A stretch of DNA of 30,959 bases, taken from contig CAMWIG010000003.1 in the NCBI GenBank assembly GCA_947174295.1, positions 1 through 30,959 of the forward strand, in the 5' to 3' direction. Below the pieces are notes generated by a model. It saw only the letters and a program-made list of their open reading frames with translations. It was not told the origin of the DNA and searched no databases. Below are positions 1 to 8,309 of the stretch, piece by piece (the stretch's first letter is position 1; each line of letters starts with the position of its first letter). The DNA comes from an uncultured Alistipes sp. (lineage in GTDB: Bacteria; Bacteroidota; Bacteroidia; Bacteroidales; Rikenellaceae). The position numbers and the translations under genes are program-made.

Positions 1-1053
1 GTCCTCGCGGGTCTTCTTGCCGATAACGAGCTGTTTGAGTCGCGACAGCGAACGGAACGGGTCGACGATGACCTTACCCGTGTCGGAGTCGTTGCGAAGG
101 AACAGCTGGCCCTCGGTGATGTAACCCGTGTTGTCGGGGATGGCGTGCGTGATGTCGCCGCCCGACAGCGTCGTCACGGCGATAATCGTAATCGAACCGC
201 CGTTGGGCAGCTGCACGGCCTTCTCGTAGATTTTCGCGAGGTCGGAGTAGAGCGAACCGGGCATGGAGTCCTTCGACGGAATCTGGTCCATACGGTTCGA
301 CACGATAGCCAGAGCGTCGGCGTAGAGGGTCATGTCGGTGAGCAGCACCAGAACCTTCTCGCCCTTGTCGACCGCAAAGTACTCGGCGGCGGTAAGAGCC
401 ATGTCAGGAACGAGCAGTCGCTCGACGGGAGGGTTCTCCGTGGTGTTGACGAACGACACGATACGGTCCAGCGCACCGGCGTTCTCGAACACCTGCTTGA
501 AGTAGAGGAAGTCGTCGTTGGTGAGACCCATACCGCCGAGGATGATTTTATCGGCCTTGGCGCGCAGGGCCACGTTGGCCATAACGGCGTTGTAGGGCTG
601 ATCGGGGTCGGCGAAGAAAGGAATCTTCTGGCCCGACACGATGGTGTTGTTGAGGTCGATGCCGGCGATACCGGTAGCGATGAGCTCCGAAGGCTGGATA
701 CGGCGGAACGGGTTCACCGTCGGGCCGCCGATTTCGCGCTCCTCGCCCTCGATCCGCTCGCCGCCTTCCAGCGGTTCGCCGTAGGCGTTGAAGAAGCGGC
801 CGGCCAGATTGTCCGACACGCGGAGCTTGGGAGGCTCGCCGTGGAAAATGACCTCCGAGTCGGTGGCCAGGCCCTCGGTTCCGGCGAAGACTTGGAGCGT
901 GACGTTCTCGCCCATAATCTTCACCACCTGAGCCAGCTTGCCGCCAACGGTAGCCAGTTCGTCGTTGCCGACGCCCGTGGCGCGCAGCGTGACGGTGGCC
1001 TTGGTGATGTTGTCTATCTTGGTGTATATCTTCTGAAATGCACGTGTTGTCAT
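1..1053 (-). CDS. ntpB: V-type ATP synthase subunit B, C-terminus cut by the window edge
   Basis: This is the non-catalytic nucleotide-binding subunit of the V1 head, which alternates with subunit A in the hexamer. Reading down from the ATG at 1053 there are 351 uninterrupted codons to the left edge with no stop, so the C-terminus, roughly 90 residues by the usual family length of about 440, lies outside the window. The N-terminus begins MTTRAFQKIYTKIDNIT, and the family motifs EREIGGPTVNPFRR and LLTDMTLYADALAIVSNRMDQ (the latter split over about residues 230-250) are visible. It starts 8 bases after the stop of subunit A and is clearly in the same operon. The long open frames on the opposite strand here are shadows. 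Identification is secure; only the missing end is unknown. Confidence 0.96.
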   Translation of the reverse strand, partial: MTTRAFQKIYTKIDNITKATVTLRATGVGNDELATVGGKLAQVVKIMGENVTLQVFAGTEGLATDSEVIFHGEPPKLRVSDNLAGRFFNAYGEPLEGGERIEGEEREIGGPTVNPFRRIQPSELIATGIAGIDLNNTIVSGQKIPFFADPDQPYNAVMANVALRAKADKIILGGMGLTNDDFLYFKQVFENAGALDRIVSFVNTTENPPVERLLVPDMALTAAEYFAVDKGEKVLVLLTDMTLYADALAIVSNRMDQIPSKDSMPGSLYSDLAKIYEKAVQLPNGGSITIIAVTTLSGGDITHAIPDNTGYITEGQLFLRNDSDTGKVIVDPFRSLSRLKQLVIGKKTRED

Positions 1054-1061
1054 GGCTCGTA

Positions 1062-2819
1062 CTATTTATTAAGTCCGTTATTGAGGTACTCCTCGATCTG
1101 CTTCTTGTAGCCGAAGAACTTCTCCGACTCCCACTCCGAGTAGTTCATCTGGCGGAAGAGGTTGATAAGACCCTTGAAGAACTGCGAGCACTGCTCGAAA
1201 TCGGAGAACGAGAAGTCGCGGTCGCAGACGTCGAGAGCCATCTTGTACATCATCTTCTGACGCTCGATGGGGCAGTTGGCGTCGATGTCGTCGAACGCAT
1301 CCTGTTGCAGAATCACGAAGTCGATGAGCTCCGACTTCCAGAAACGCTCATGGTACTCCATGGGCACGCCGTCGTCGCCGAGGATGTTTATCTGGTCGTT
1401 GGCCTCCTTACCGCGCTGGACGATGGTCTTGCCCTTGTATACGAGGTCGACCCAGTCCTTTTCGATGCGGCCGTCGAGGTACTCGCGGATTTCGGGGTAT
1501 TCCAGATACTTCGAGTAGGAGTCCAGCGGGTCGATCGCCGGGTAGCGCTTCGAGTCGGCACGGCCCTGCGAGAGAGCGTAGAAGCATCGTGCGGCCTTCT
1601 TCGTCGACTCGGTCACGGGCTCTTTGAGGTTACCGCCGGCCGGCGACACCGTACCGAGGAACGTAACCGAACCCGTCTGTCCGTTGGTGAGCTTCACCAG
1701 ACCTGCGCGGGCGTAGAAGTTGGAGATGATGGCCGACAGGTCGACGGGGAATGCGTCCTGACCCGGCAGCTCCTCCAAGCGGTTCGACATCTCGCGCAGC
1801 GCCTGAGCCCAGCGCGACGTCGAGTCGGCCATAACCAGCACTTTGAGACCCATGGCGCGGTAGTATTCGCCGATGGTCATACCCGTGTAGACCGACGCCT
1901 CACGCGCCGCGACGGGCATGTTCGACGTGTTGCAGATGATGATTGTACGCTCCATGAGCTTGTGTCCCGTGCGGGGGTCGACCAGCTCGGGGAACTCGGC
2001 GAAAATCTCCACCACCTCGTTGGCGCGCTCGCCGCACGCCACGATGATGATGACGTCGGCCTCGGCCTGCTTCGATATGGCGTGTTGGAGCACCGTCTTG
2101 CCGGCGCCGAACGGGCCGGGGATGAATCCCGTACCGCCCTCGGCCAGAGGATTGAAGGTGTCGATTGCGCGCACGCCGGTCTCCATGACGCGGGCCGGGC
2201 GCGGCTTCTCGGTGTAGCAGCGCACGGCCTGCTTCACGGGCCACTTCTGCACCATGGTTATGTTGTATTCGTTGCCGTCGGAGTCGGTCACCACGGCGAT
2301 GGTGTCGGTCACCTTGTATTCGCCTGCGGCGGCCACGCTCTTGACGGTGTAGCTGCCGGTCATGACGAACGGAACCATGATTTTGTGGGCCACCCACTGC
2401 TCCTTGACCTCGCCGAGCCACGATGCCGCCGACACCTTGTCGCCGACCTTGGCCAGAGGTTTGAACTCCCACGTCTTGTCGTAGTCGATGGGGTCGGTAA
2501 TCGAACCGCGGGCGATGAACAGACCGTCCATCTTTTCGAGGTCGTTTTGCAGACCGTCGTAGTTGCGCGACAATATGCCCGGGGCGAGCGTCGCTTCGAG
2601 CATATGACCTTCGAACTCCACGCGGTCGCCGATTTTGAGACCTCGCGTGCTGTCGAAAACCTGAACATAGGCGTCGTCGCCTATGACCTTGATGACCTCG
2701 GCCATCATTTTCGTATCACCGCAATACACGTGGCAGATTTCGTTCTGACCGACCGCACCGTCGGCCTTGACGATCACGATGTTCGAGATGATACCGTTTA
2801 CACGTCCTGTTGTTTTCAT
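1062..2819 (-). CDS. ntpA: V-type ATP synthase catalytic subunit A
   Basis: This is the catalytic ATP-hydrolysing or ATP-making subunit of the V1 head, 585 residues, the normal length for the family. The Walker A loop GPFGAGKT is at residues 235-242, and the GERANE stretch with the catalytic glutamate lies near residue 264. The N-terminal beta-barrel (about 1-70) and the A-specific non-homologous insert (about 110-200) precede the nucleotide-binding domain. It lies between the DUF2764 gene (12-base gap upstream) and subunit B (8-base gap downstream), so the three are cotranscribed. Whether the complex makes ATP or pumps H+ or Na+ cannot be told from this subunit; the ring subunit lies outside the window. 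Confidence 0.98.
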   Translation of the reverse strand: MKTTGRVNGIISNIVIVKADGAVGQNEICHVYCGDTKMMAEVIKVIGDDAYVQVFDSTRGLKIGDRVEFEGHMLEATLAPGILSRNYDGLQNDLEKMDGLFIARGSITDPIDYDKTWEFKPLAKVGDKVSAASWLGEVKEQWVAHKIMVPFVMTGSYTVKSVAAAGEYKVTDTIAVVTDSDGNEYNITMVQKWPVKQAVRCYTEKPRPARVMETGVRAIDTFNPLAEGGTGFIPGPFGAGKTVLQHAISKQAEADVIIIVACGERANEVVEIFAEFPELVDPRTGHKLMERTIIICNTSNMPVAAREASVYTGMTIGEYYRAMGLKVLVMADSTSRWAQALREMSNRLEELPGQDAFPVDLSAIISNFYARAGLVKLTNGQTGSVTFLGTVSPAGGNLKEPVTESTKKAARCFYALSQGRADSKRYPAIDPLDSYSKYLEYPEIREYLDGRIEKDWVDLVYKGKTIVQRGKEANDQINILGDDGVPMEYHERFWKSELIDFVILQQDAFDDIDANCPIERQKMMYKMALDVCDRDFSFSDFEQCSQFFKGLINLFRQMNYSEWESEKFFGYKKQIEEYLNNGLNK

Positions 2820-2831
2820 ATTGTGTGTTGA

Positions 2832-3662
2832 TTATTTACCTTTTACCAGCTCCTTGCCGTCGAGCGCCGCCATGAGCTCCGCGAGCCGCTGACGTCCGCG
2901 CTTCTCGTCGAGACGCATCCAGCGGGCGACGATATTCACACGCACCAGATATGCGAGGATGGCATCTATGTTAAAGTAGTCCGACCACGCAATCTGCTCG
3001 GCTTCGGCCCAGCGCACGTTGTCGATCTTGTGCTCCTTGTCGAGAATGTTGGGCTCGTCGGCCGCAGCTATGACGGTGTCGACGTAGGGAAGTTCGCCGC
3101 GCAGACCGAAGTCGGCCGCCGACGAGCGTTCGAGCTGTTCGACGATGTCGCCGCCGCCCACTGTCACCTCCTCGACCGGCCGTTGCAGGTCGCGGGCGCG
3201 GAGCGCCGCAGCGACGTTGCGCAGATTGCGGTCGAAGGCCGCCCACTCCCGTAGGAAGCGGCTGCCCGAACGGGCGCACTCCTCGTAGTAGGCCGCCAGC
3301 AGAGCGCGTTCGAAGCCGGAGGAGAGGTCTACCGTCTCGGCATCCTCGCCCTCGGGATCGTCGGCAGCGCGAACGACGCGGGCCATCCACTCCGGCAGAC
3401 GCGCCGGCCGCACCGCCTGCTCGGCCATCTCCTCGGCGGAGAAGTTGCCCAGCGGGTTATGCACACCGCTGCCGTTGCGGGCGGCGATGAGGTTCTCGCA
3501 GTCGTAATAGCCGTAGAGCAGGCGCACGACGGCGGCGTCGCGCTCCGAGATTTCCTCGAAAATCTCGGAGAGTATGGCGCGGGCGTCGAAGCCTTTCGTG
3601 TCCGAATCGAGCGTGTACTCTTTCAGACCGGCTACCAAACAGTAGTAATTCTTTTCGAACAT
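2832..3662 (-). CDS. DUF2764 family protein of the V-type ATPase operon
   Basis: This 276-residue protein begins MFEKNYYCLVAGLKEYTLD, the recognisable start of the DUF2764 family, which in Bacteroidetes lies between the E and A genes of the V-type ATPase operon. The sequence is mostly helical and charged, has no signal peptide or membrane segment, and contains a helical NPLGNFS region near residue 70. It starts 5 bases after the subunit E stop and ends 12 bases before subunit A. The position and helical nature fit a structural role in the central or peripheral stalk, perhaps standing in for subunit C, but that is an inference; I see no sequence motif that proves it. Confidence 0.9.
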   Translation of the reverse strand: MFEKNYYCLVAGLKEYTLDSDTKGFDARAILSEIFEEISERDAAVVRLLYGYYDCENLIAARNGSGVHNPLGNFSAEEMAEQAVRPARLPEWMARVVRAADDPEGEDAETVDLSSGFERALLAAYYEECARSGSRFLREWAAFDRNLRNVAAALRARDLQRPVEEVTVGGGDIVEQLERSSAADFGLRGELPYVDTVIAAADEPNILDKEHKIDNVRWAEAEQIAWSDYFNIDAILAYLVRVNIVARWMRLDEKRGRQRLAELMAALDGKELVKGK

Positions 3663-3667
3663 CTGAT

Positions 3668-4282
3668 TTACGCCTTAAAGAGTAAGTCGCGTACCTTATC
3701 GCGCAGATAACCGCCCAGAAGAGCGTTGAAGTCGTCGTCCGAGAACGAGATGTAGTATCCGCCGTCCTTTGCGCCGACCTTGAAACCGGTTCGCACGTCC
3801 TTCGAGTATCCGACCTCCACGCCTGCGGCGAGAAGCTCCTTGGCTGCGGCCTCGAACGCTGCGTCGAGCTTCGCGCGCTCGCCCTCGGGAAGCAGAGCCG
3901 CCAAAGTGACCTTCGACGACGAAGCGCCGTTCCAGTTCTTCGCCACCGCCAGCAGCACCTCCTTGACGAATTCGGCGTCGAGGTTCGCGGCCTTCACGCC
4001 GGCTGCGGTAGCCTTTGCTACTACGGCCTCGGCAATCTCCGACTTGATTTTGGCTACGGCCTGCTTGCCGGCGAGCGAGATTTCGGTCATCGTGTTCTTG
4101 GCAACGTCGTCGGCCTTCTCCCCGGCGAGTTTCACGATGCGCTCGGCCTCGGCCTTGGCCTCCGATACGATGCGCTCGGCCTCGGCCTTGGCATCGGCAA
4201 CCAGACGGTCGGCCTCGGCGCGACCCTTCTCCAAACCCTCGTCATAGAGCTTCTGAGTCAACTGTTGAAGTTTATTTTCCAT
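3668..4282 (-). CDS. ntpE: V-type ATP synthase subunit E (peripheral stalk)
   Basis: A 204-residue protein, first gene of the V-type ATPase operon. Residues about 15-100 form a long alanine/glutamate-rich amphipathic helix with near-exact internal repeats of the unit AKAEAERIV, as expected for the coiled-coil arm of subunit E that pairs with subunit G/H in the peripheral stalk. The C-terminal half (about 110-204) is the globular domain that contacts the A/B hexamer. The ATG at 4282 is preceded by a 5' leader of about 90 bases behind a good Bacteroidetes promoter. The family is divergent, so the call rests on helix pattern, length and operon position together. Confidence 0.93.
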   Translation of the reverse strand: MENKLQQLTQKLYDEGLEKGRAEADRLVADAKAEAERIVSEAKAEAERIVKLAGEKADDVAKNTMTEISLAGKQAVAKIKSEIAEAVVAKATAAGVKAANLDAEFVKEVLLAVAKNWNGASSSKVTLAALLPEGERAKLDAAFEAAAKELLAAGVEVGYSKDVRTGFKVGAKDGGYYISFSDDDFNALLGGYLRDKVRDLLFKA

Positions 4283-4374
4283 AAAAAATCAGATTGATAT
4301 ATATTTGTTTTATTTTCAAACGTTTGCCTACGATGCCCGCAACCCGGGCACGACATGCCGCAACAAAAGGCGTA

Positions 4375-4405
4375 CAAATATACGCATAATTTCGCGAGCG
4401 GCAAA
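4375..4405 (-). promoter_or_regulatory. Promoter of the V-type ATPase operon
   Basis: On the minus strand a TTTG (-33 element, 4405-4402) is followed after exactly 19 bases by TATATTTG (-7 element, 4382-4375), a full match to the Bacteroidetes housekeeping consensus. Transcription would start near 4370, giving a leader of about 90 bases before subunit E. The leader contains a small GC hairpin, GCCCG/CGGGC with a five-base loop, at 4336-4350. Confidence 0.8.
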
Positions 4406-4499
4406 TTGTCCGCGCAATATTTATTCCGATAATGAACGACAAATTACGAAGATAGAGCCGCGTCCGGCCTCTTTTCCGCCCGGCATCCGCCGCGCATGC

Positions 4500-4538
4500 G
4501 CACGAAAAGCGGCGCATCCCGACAATGGAATGCGCCGC
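4500..4538 (-). terminator. Rho-independent terminator after the YeiH-family gene
   Basis: On the minus strand a nine-base stem GCGGCGCAT/ATGCGCCGC (4538-4530 with 4517-4509) encloses a 12-base loop and is followed by CTTTTCG. It lies 31 bases past the YeiH stop and separates that gene from the ATPase promoter. Confidence 0.7.
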
Positions 4539-4568
4539 CTGCGAACGGCCGGATGCCGTTTCCGGATT

Positions 4569-5990
4569 CTACTCCGCCTCAGCCGTCCCGCTTTCAGACA
4601 CGTCGAACGTCTCCGCACCGGCAGCCGTTTCCGACTCGGCAGCCGCGGTCTGCGGCTCCTCCGCGCTCTCCGCGACAGCGGCGGGCGTCGTCGCGGCCTC
4701 AGCCGACGGAGCGTATTTGAGGACTCCGAACAGCAGCACTGCCGCCGCGAAGGTAAACACCACGTTGAACGTCTGCGCCGTCAGGAACGCCCACAGCGGG
4801 CGGCGGTTCTCCTTCGAGATGATATCTTTCAGACGCGTATCGAGACCGATGCAGACGAATGCCAGCGAGAAGAACACGGTGCTCATGGTCTTGGCGACGG
4901 AGGTCTCCACGGCCTTGCCTGCGGCGTTGAGCGTGAAGAGGTCGTTCATCTGGAAGAGGCTGAACACCAGCGATGCGAGCACGAAACCGATGATGAACTT
5001 CGGGAACTTCTCCCACACGATGCCCAGCGACGGAGCCTTGCCGCTGCCGCCCTCGCCGCGCGTGGAGAGGTAGAGTGCGATGAAGAACGCCACCACGCCG
5101 ATAAGCACGTTCTGCGCGCCCTTGATGATGACCGCCTGCGTGTTGGCCGTGTCGCTTATCATGGCGCTCGACGCCGCGACGCCGCTCGTCGTGTCTATCG
5201 TACCGCCAATCCATGCGCCGGCCACCTCGTCGACAATCTTCGGGTCGTCGAAGATGAGCGGCAGCACCGTGTGGGCGAGCCACGGCATGAGGTAAATCAT
5301 CGGAACGACGATTATGAGCACCAGCGAGACGATGTACGAAAGTTTCTTCTCGTCGCCGCCGGCCACGTTCGAAGCCGTGATGCAGGCCGAGACGCCGCAA
5401 ATCGACACGCCGCTCGACAGAATCATCGCCGTGCGCTCGTCGACACCCAGACGGCGCGCCGTGAAGTAGGCGAAGAACCACACGGCAGCCACCACGACGC
5501 AGGCCTGCACCAGACCCAGCAGACCCGACTGCATGACGTCGCGGAACAGAATGGTGGCACCGAGGCACACGACTCCGATTTTGATATAAAGTTCGCCCTG
5601 AATGGCGGGTTTGAGCCATGCCGGCACGTGCCATACGTTGCGTATCAGCAGACCGAAGATGACCGAGAAGAAGACCGTCTCGAAACCGTAGTACGACACG
5701 ACCCTAATCTTCGCCACGACCTGCGCCAACAGCGAGACGGCGAATATCGCCACCAGCGGCAGCACGACCTTCCACGGCGACTCCTTGCCGAGCAGGTATT
5801 GGCACATTACGGTCACGGCTGCCACGAAAGCGAGCATCTTGGCGGCAGCCAGCCAGTCGGCCGCCGATGTCAGGCTGCCCGGCATCTTGGGCATGAGCGC
5901 AGGGAAGAGCAGCGTCAGTGCGAGTACTGCGGTGCTCGCAGCCACGACGACCCAATCCTCCGTGCGGAACTGTTTGATGAAATTTTTCAT
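4569..5990 (-). CDS. YeiH-family putative sulfate exporter with acidic C-terminal tail
   Basis: A 473-residue inner-membrane protein of the YeiH / UPF0324 family, often named putative sulfate exporter; the substrate is not proven for the family. About ten hydrophobic segments can be traced, the first at residues 14-30. The family-like stretches WIGGTIDTTSGVAASSAMIS and ILSSGVSICGVSAC are present. The last 47 residues (about 427-473) depart from the family: an alanine- and glutamate-rich, low-complexity acidic tail that must lie outside the membrane. The gene follows the porin with a 48-base gap, so the two may be cotranscribed. No Shine-Dalgarno sequence is obvious, which is normal for this phylum. 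Confidence 0.9.
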   Translation of the reverse strand: MKNFIKQFRTEDWVVVAASTAVLALTLLFPALMPKMPGSLTSAADWLAAAKMLAFVAAVTVMCQYLLGKESPWKVVLPLVAIFAVSLLAQVVAKIRVVSYYGFETVFFSVIFGLLIRNVWHVPAWLKPAIQGELYIKIGVVCLGATILFRDVMQSGLLGLVQACVVVAAVWFFAYFTARRLGVDERTAMILSSGVSICGVSACITASNVAGGDEKKLSYIVSLVLIIVVPMIYLMPWLAHTVLPLIFDDPKIVDEVAGAWIGGTIDTTSGVAASSAMISDTANTQAVIIKGAQNVLIGVVAFFIALYLSTRGEGGSGKAPSLGIVWEKFPKFIIGFVLASLVFSLFQMNDLFTLNAAGKAVETSVAKTMSTVFFSLAFVCIGLDTRLKDIISKENRRPLWAFLTAQTFNVVFTFAAAVLLFGVLKYAPSAEAATTPAAVAESAEEPQTAAAESETAAGAETFDVSESGTAEAE

Positions 5991-6038
5991 TGTATTAGTT
6001 ATTTTCTGATTTTATCGATTCGGTCGGGATTGCTCCGC

Positions 6039-7139
6039 TTAGAAAATTCCGCTCACCATCACGCCGACCAGATTTCCGTCGGCCTGGCCCTGACGGCGAT
6101 ACGTCCGGCGCGTATAGTTGACCTGCACGAGCAGGTGCCGCCACGGCTTGTAGTTCAGACCCGCCATGTAGTTGGTCTGCATCGACTCCGAACGGGCGTT
6201 GCAGTCGCGGGCGAAGAACTCGTAGCGCACCACGGGCGAGATTTTGCTGTTAATCCAATATCCGGCCAGCACATAGCAGCCGTCGCTCTCGAAGTCGGTG
6301 TCGCGCACTTCGAGGCCGGTCGTACCGCGCATGTATTCGCCCATGACGAAGAGCGAACCGTCGTCGTATCGTCCGCCCAGCGCCCAGCGCTCGCGCGGTG
6401 CGTATCTGTTCGACGCCGAGGCCGCATACTGGCCCCAATAGTACGAACCCGTAAATTGCAGATTGCGCATCGGGCGCAGTGTCAGCATGGCCGAAATATC
6501 CTTCGACTTGTTGTCGTCCTTCGCAGCGAAGCCCGTTCCGTTGAACACGCCCACGCGGTACTCTACGACATTGCTTCCGCCGCGGCCGAAGAAACCGCCG
6601 TAGGCCATCACACCGAGGTCGCGCCCCGTGGCGTTCACGCCGCACACGTCGCTGAATCCCACCAGATTCTGCACGACCATCGAGTAGTCGATAGCGCCCA
6701 GCGACAGCGGAGCCACCTGGTTCTCTATCGAGAATGGAACCTTGAACGAACCCGCCTGCACGTTGAACTGGCGGAACGGAGTCAGACGCACGAAGGCGTC
6801 GACGATTTTCGGCGAGCCGGCGAACTCTATCTGCACGCGATACGACGCCATGTCGCGATATATCCTGCCGTTGAGATCGAGACGCACACGGCGGATGTCG
6901 AACGACGACGCGTCGTCCGACCACTGATAACGCAGCTGGGCATATCCCGACACGCGCGGCAGGTTTGCCAGCAGCTTGTCCCAGCCCGACGTCTTGCGCT
7001 CCATACGCTCTATGCGGGCATTCAGCGAGTCGATACGCTCCTGCAAAACGCCCTCCCGGGCGGATGCTCCGTCCTGCGCCGCAGCCTTGGCAGCGACAAG
7101 GAGGAACAGACAAATGACGATTGAAAATTTTCTGAACAT
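6039..7139 (-). CDS. Outer-membrane porin, phosphate-selective porin O/P-like
   Basis: A secreted beta-barrel protein of about 366 residues. It starts with a signal peptide (MFRKFSIVICLFLLVAAKAAAQ, split at the predicted cut after AAA) and then a short helical stretch, ERIDSLNARIERMERK, before the barrel. Alternating strands follow, including VSGYAQLRYQWSDDASSFDI and repeated aromatic girdle residues, and the chain ends in GIF, the terminal phenylalanine typical of outer-membrane barrels. I chose the ATG at 7139 because AGAGAG lies just before it; an in-frame ATG at 7154 would add five residues but sits where transcription probably starts. The YeiH gene follows after 48 bases. The solute is unknown; phosphate selectivity is only a family label. 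Confidence 0.87.
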   Translation of the reverse strand: MFRKFSIVICLFLLVAAKAAAQDGASAREGVLQERIDSLNARIERMERKTSGWDKLLANLPRVSGYAQLRYQWSDDASSFDIRRVRLDLNGRIYRDMASYRVQIEFAGSPKIVDAFVRLTPFRQFNVQAGSFKVPFSIENQVAPLSLGAIDYSMVVQNLVGFSDVCGVNATGRDLGVMAYGGFFGRGGSNVVEYRVGVFNGTGFAAKDDNKSKDISAMLTLRPMRNLQFTGSYYWGQYAASASNRYAPRERWALGGRYDDGSLFVMGEYMRGTTGLEVRDTDFESDGCYVLAGYWINSKISPVVRYEFFARDCNARSESMQTNYMAGLNYKPWRHLLVQVNYTRRTYRRQGQADGNLVGVMVSGIF

Positions 7140-7160
7140 GGTAACTCTCTTCATTTATTA

Positions 7161-7178
7161 CAAAGTTACGCAAAAATA
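7161..7178 (-). promoter_or_regulatory. Candidate -7 elements for the porin gene
   Basis: Two overlapping-range matches to TAnnTTTG occur on the minus strand: TATTTTTG (7178-7171) and TAACTTTG (7168-7161). Neither has a TTTG at the right distance upstream. Both would start transcription between about 7165 and 7150, which supports the downstream start codon at 7139. Confidence 0.45.
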
Positions 7179-7217
7179 GCATAAAACCGCCGTTTCGGAA
7201 TACGCACAAATACCTCT

Positions 7218-8171
7218 TTACGAGTGGCGTCGTCCGAAAATCGCACCTGCCGCACCGCCCAGACGCCGCACGGCAGCGACCGCAGTGCGCGGGCCGGGCA
7301 GCAGCCGGCCGAGAATCACGAGCGTAACGGCCGTCAGAATCGCCGCCACGCCGAGACATATGCGCGGCGTAAGCCGCTCGCCGAAGACCGCGACGCCGCA
7401 CACCAGCGCCGTAACCGGCTCCAACGCCCCGAGAATCGCAGCGGGCGTCGACCCTATGAGATGAATCGACAACGTCATGAAGGCGAACGATACGATGGTC
7501 GGAAACAGCGCCAGCGACACGGCGCAGGCCCACAGCTGCGGAGTGTCGAGGGGTTGCAGGTCGGCGCCGAAACGCAGCCTGACCACGAAAAGCGACATGC
7601 CGAACAGCAGCACGTAGAACGTCAGCCGCAGCGTATCCATTCCTTTCAGCACCGAATGGTCGACCCCGACGATATAGACGGCGTAGAAGAGCGCCGACAT
7701 GAAGACCAGCGCCACGCCCCACGCATCGAGCCGCACGCCGCCCTCGCCCTCGTAGAGCAGGGCTATGCCGGCCGATGCCAGCGCGATGGCCGTCACGGTC
7801 GCAGCCGTCGGACGCTCGCGGAACATCGCGGCCATGATTACGGCCACCATCACGGGGTATACGAACAGCAGCGTCGAGGCTATTCCCACGTCGAGGAAGT
7901 TGTAACTCTCGAACAGAGCCAGCGACGAGAGCGACAGCAGCATGCCGAAGAGGAACAGAGGCAGCATCTCGCGCCGTGCGACGGCGAAGCCCGTCCCGCG
8001 CCGCAGCATAACGACGGCGACGGCCGCCAGCGCCAGACCGTAGCGGTAGAACAGAACCGAATCCACCGACACGCCGGCCTCGTACATCGGCACGGCAAAC
8101 AGAGGATTCAGCCCGTAGCACGCCGCAGCGACTGCGCCGTAGAGATAACCTTTCATTCCAATATTCTGCAT
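7218..8171 (-). CDS. EamA-type (drug/metabolite transporter superfamily) permease
   Basis: A ten-helix inner-membrane transporter made of two EamA repeats: residues about 6-145 and 160-290. The first helix reads KGYLYGAVAAACYGLNPLFA, and each half ends in the typical proline-glycine helix pair, for example GALEPVTALVCGVAVFGE in the second half. The frame stays open 24 codons further up to 8243, but that part is charged and cysteine-rich and unlike the family. I favour the ATG at 8171 (317 residues); the ATG at 8156, five codons on, is equally plausible. The substrate cannot be told. It lies 78 bases upstream of the porin and could share a transcript, though candidate -7 elements lie in that gap. 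Confidence 0.88.
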   Translation of the reverse strand: MQNIGMKGYLYGAVAAACYGLNPLFAVPMYEAGVSVDSVLFYRYGLALAAVAVVMLRRGTGFAVARREMLPLFLFGMLLSLSSLALFESYNFLDVGIASTLLFVYPVMVAVIMAAMFRERPTAATVTAIALASAGIALLYEGEGGVRLDAWGVALVFMSALFYAVYIVGVDHSVLKGMDTLRLTFYVLLFGMSLFVVRLRFGADLQPLDTPQLWACAVSLALFPTIVSFAFMTLSIHLIGSTPAAILGALEPVTALVCGVAVFGERLTPRICLGVAAILTAVTLVILGRLLPGPRTAVAAVRRLGGAAGAIFGRRHS

Positions 8172-8309
8172 TGATTTCGAGAGTCGCAACCTCACTGAGT
8201 CAACCGCACGACAGCAGTCACCGTATCCTTCTGTCGTTCTCATTTTACGAATAGCTTATCCGATACCACCAATCATAGCGACCGGCAATGATTGTCCGGC
8301 AACCGTCCG

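Noticed and set aside
145..2831. Long plus-strand open frames over the V-type ATPase genes
   Set aside because: They are antisense shadows in GC-rich DNA: arginine-, valine- and histidine-rich with no motif, whereas the minus strand encodes clear ATPase subunits.
4305..7124. A 939-codon plus-strand frame
   Set aside because: It crosses the YeiH and porin genes antisense and has a shadow composition (many His, Arg, Glu); no domain is recognisable.
8172..8243. Upstream start of the EamA-type permease
   Set aside because: The added 24 residues are charged and contain two cysteines in a row, unlike the family, whose first helix begins soon after the later ATG codons.
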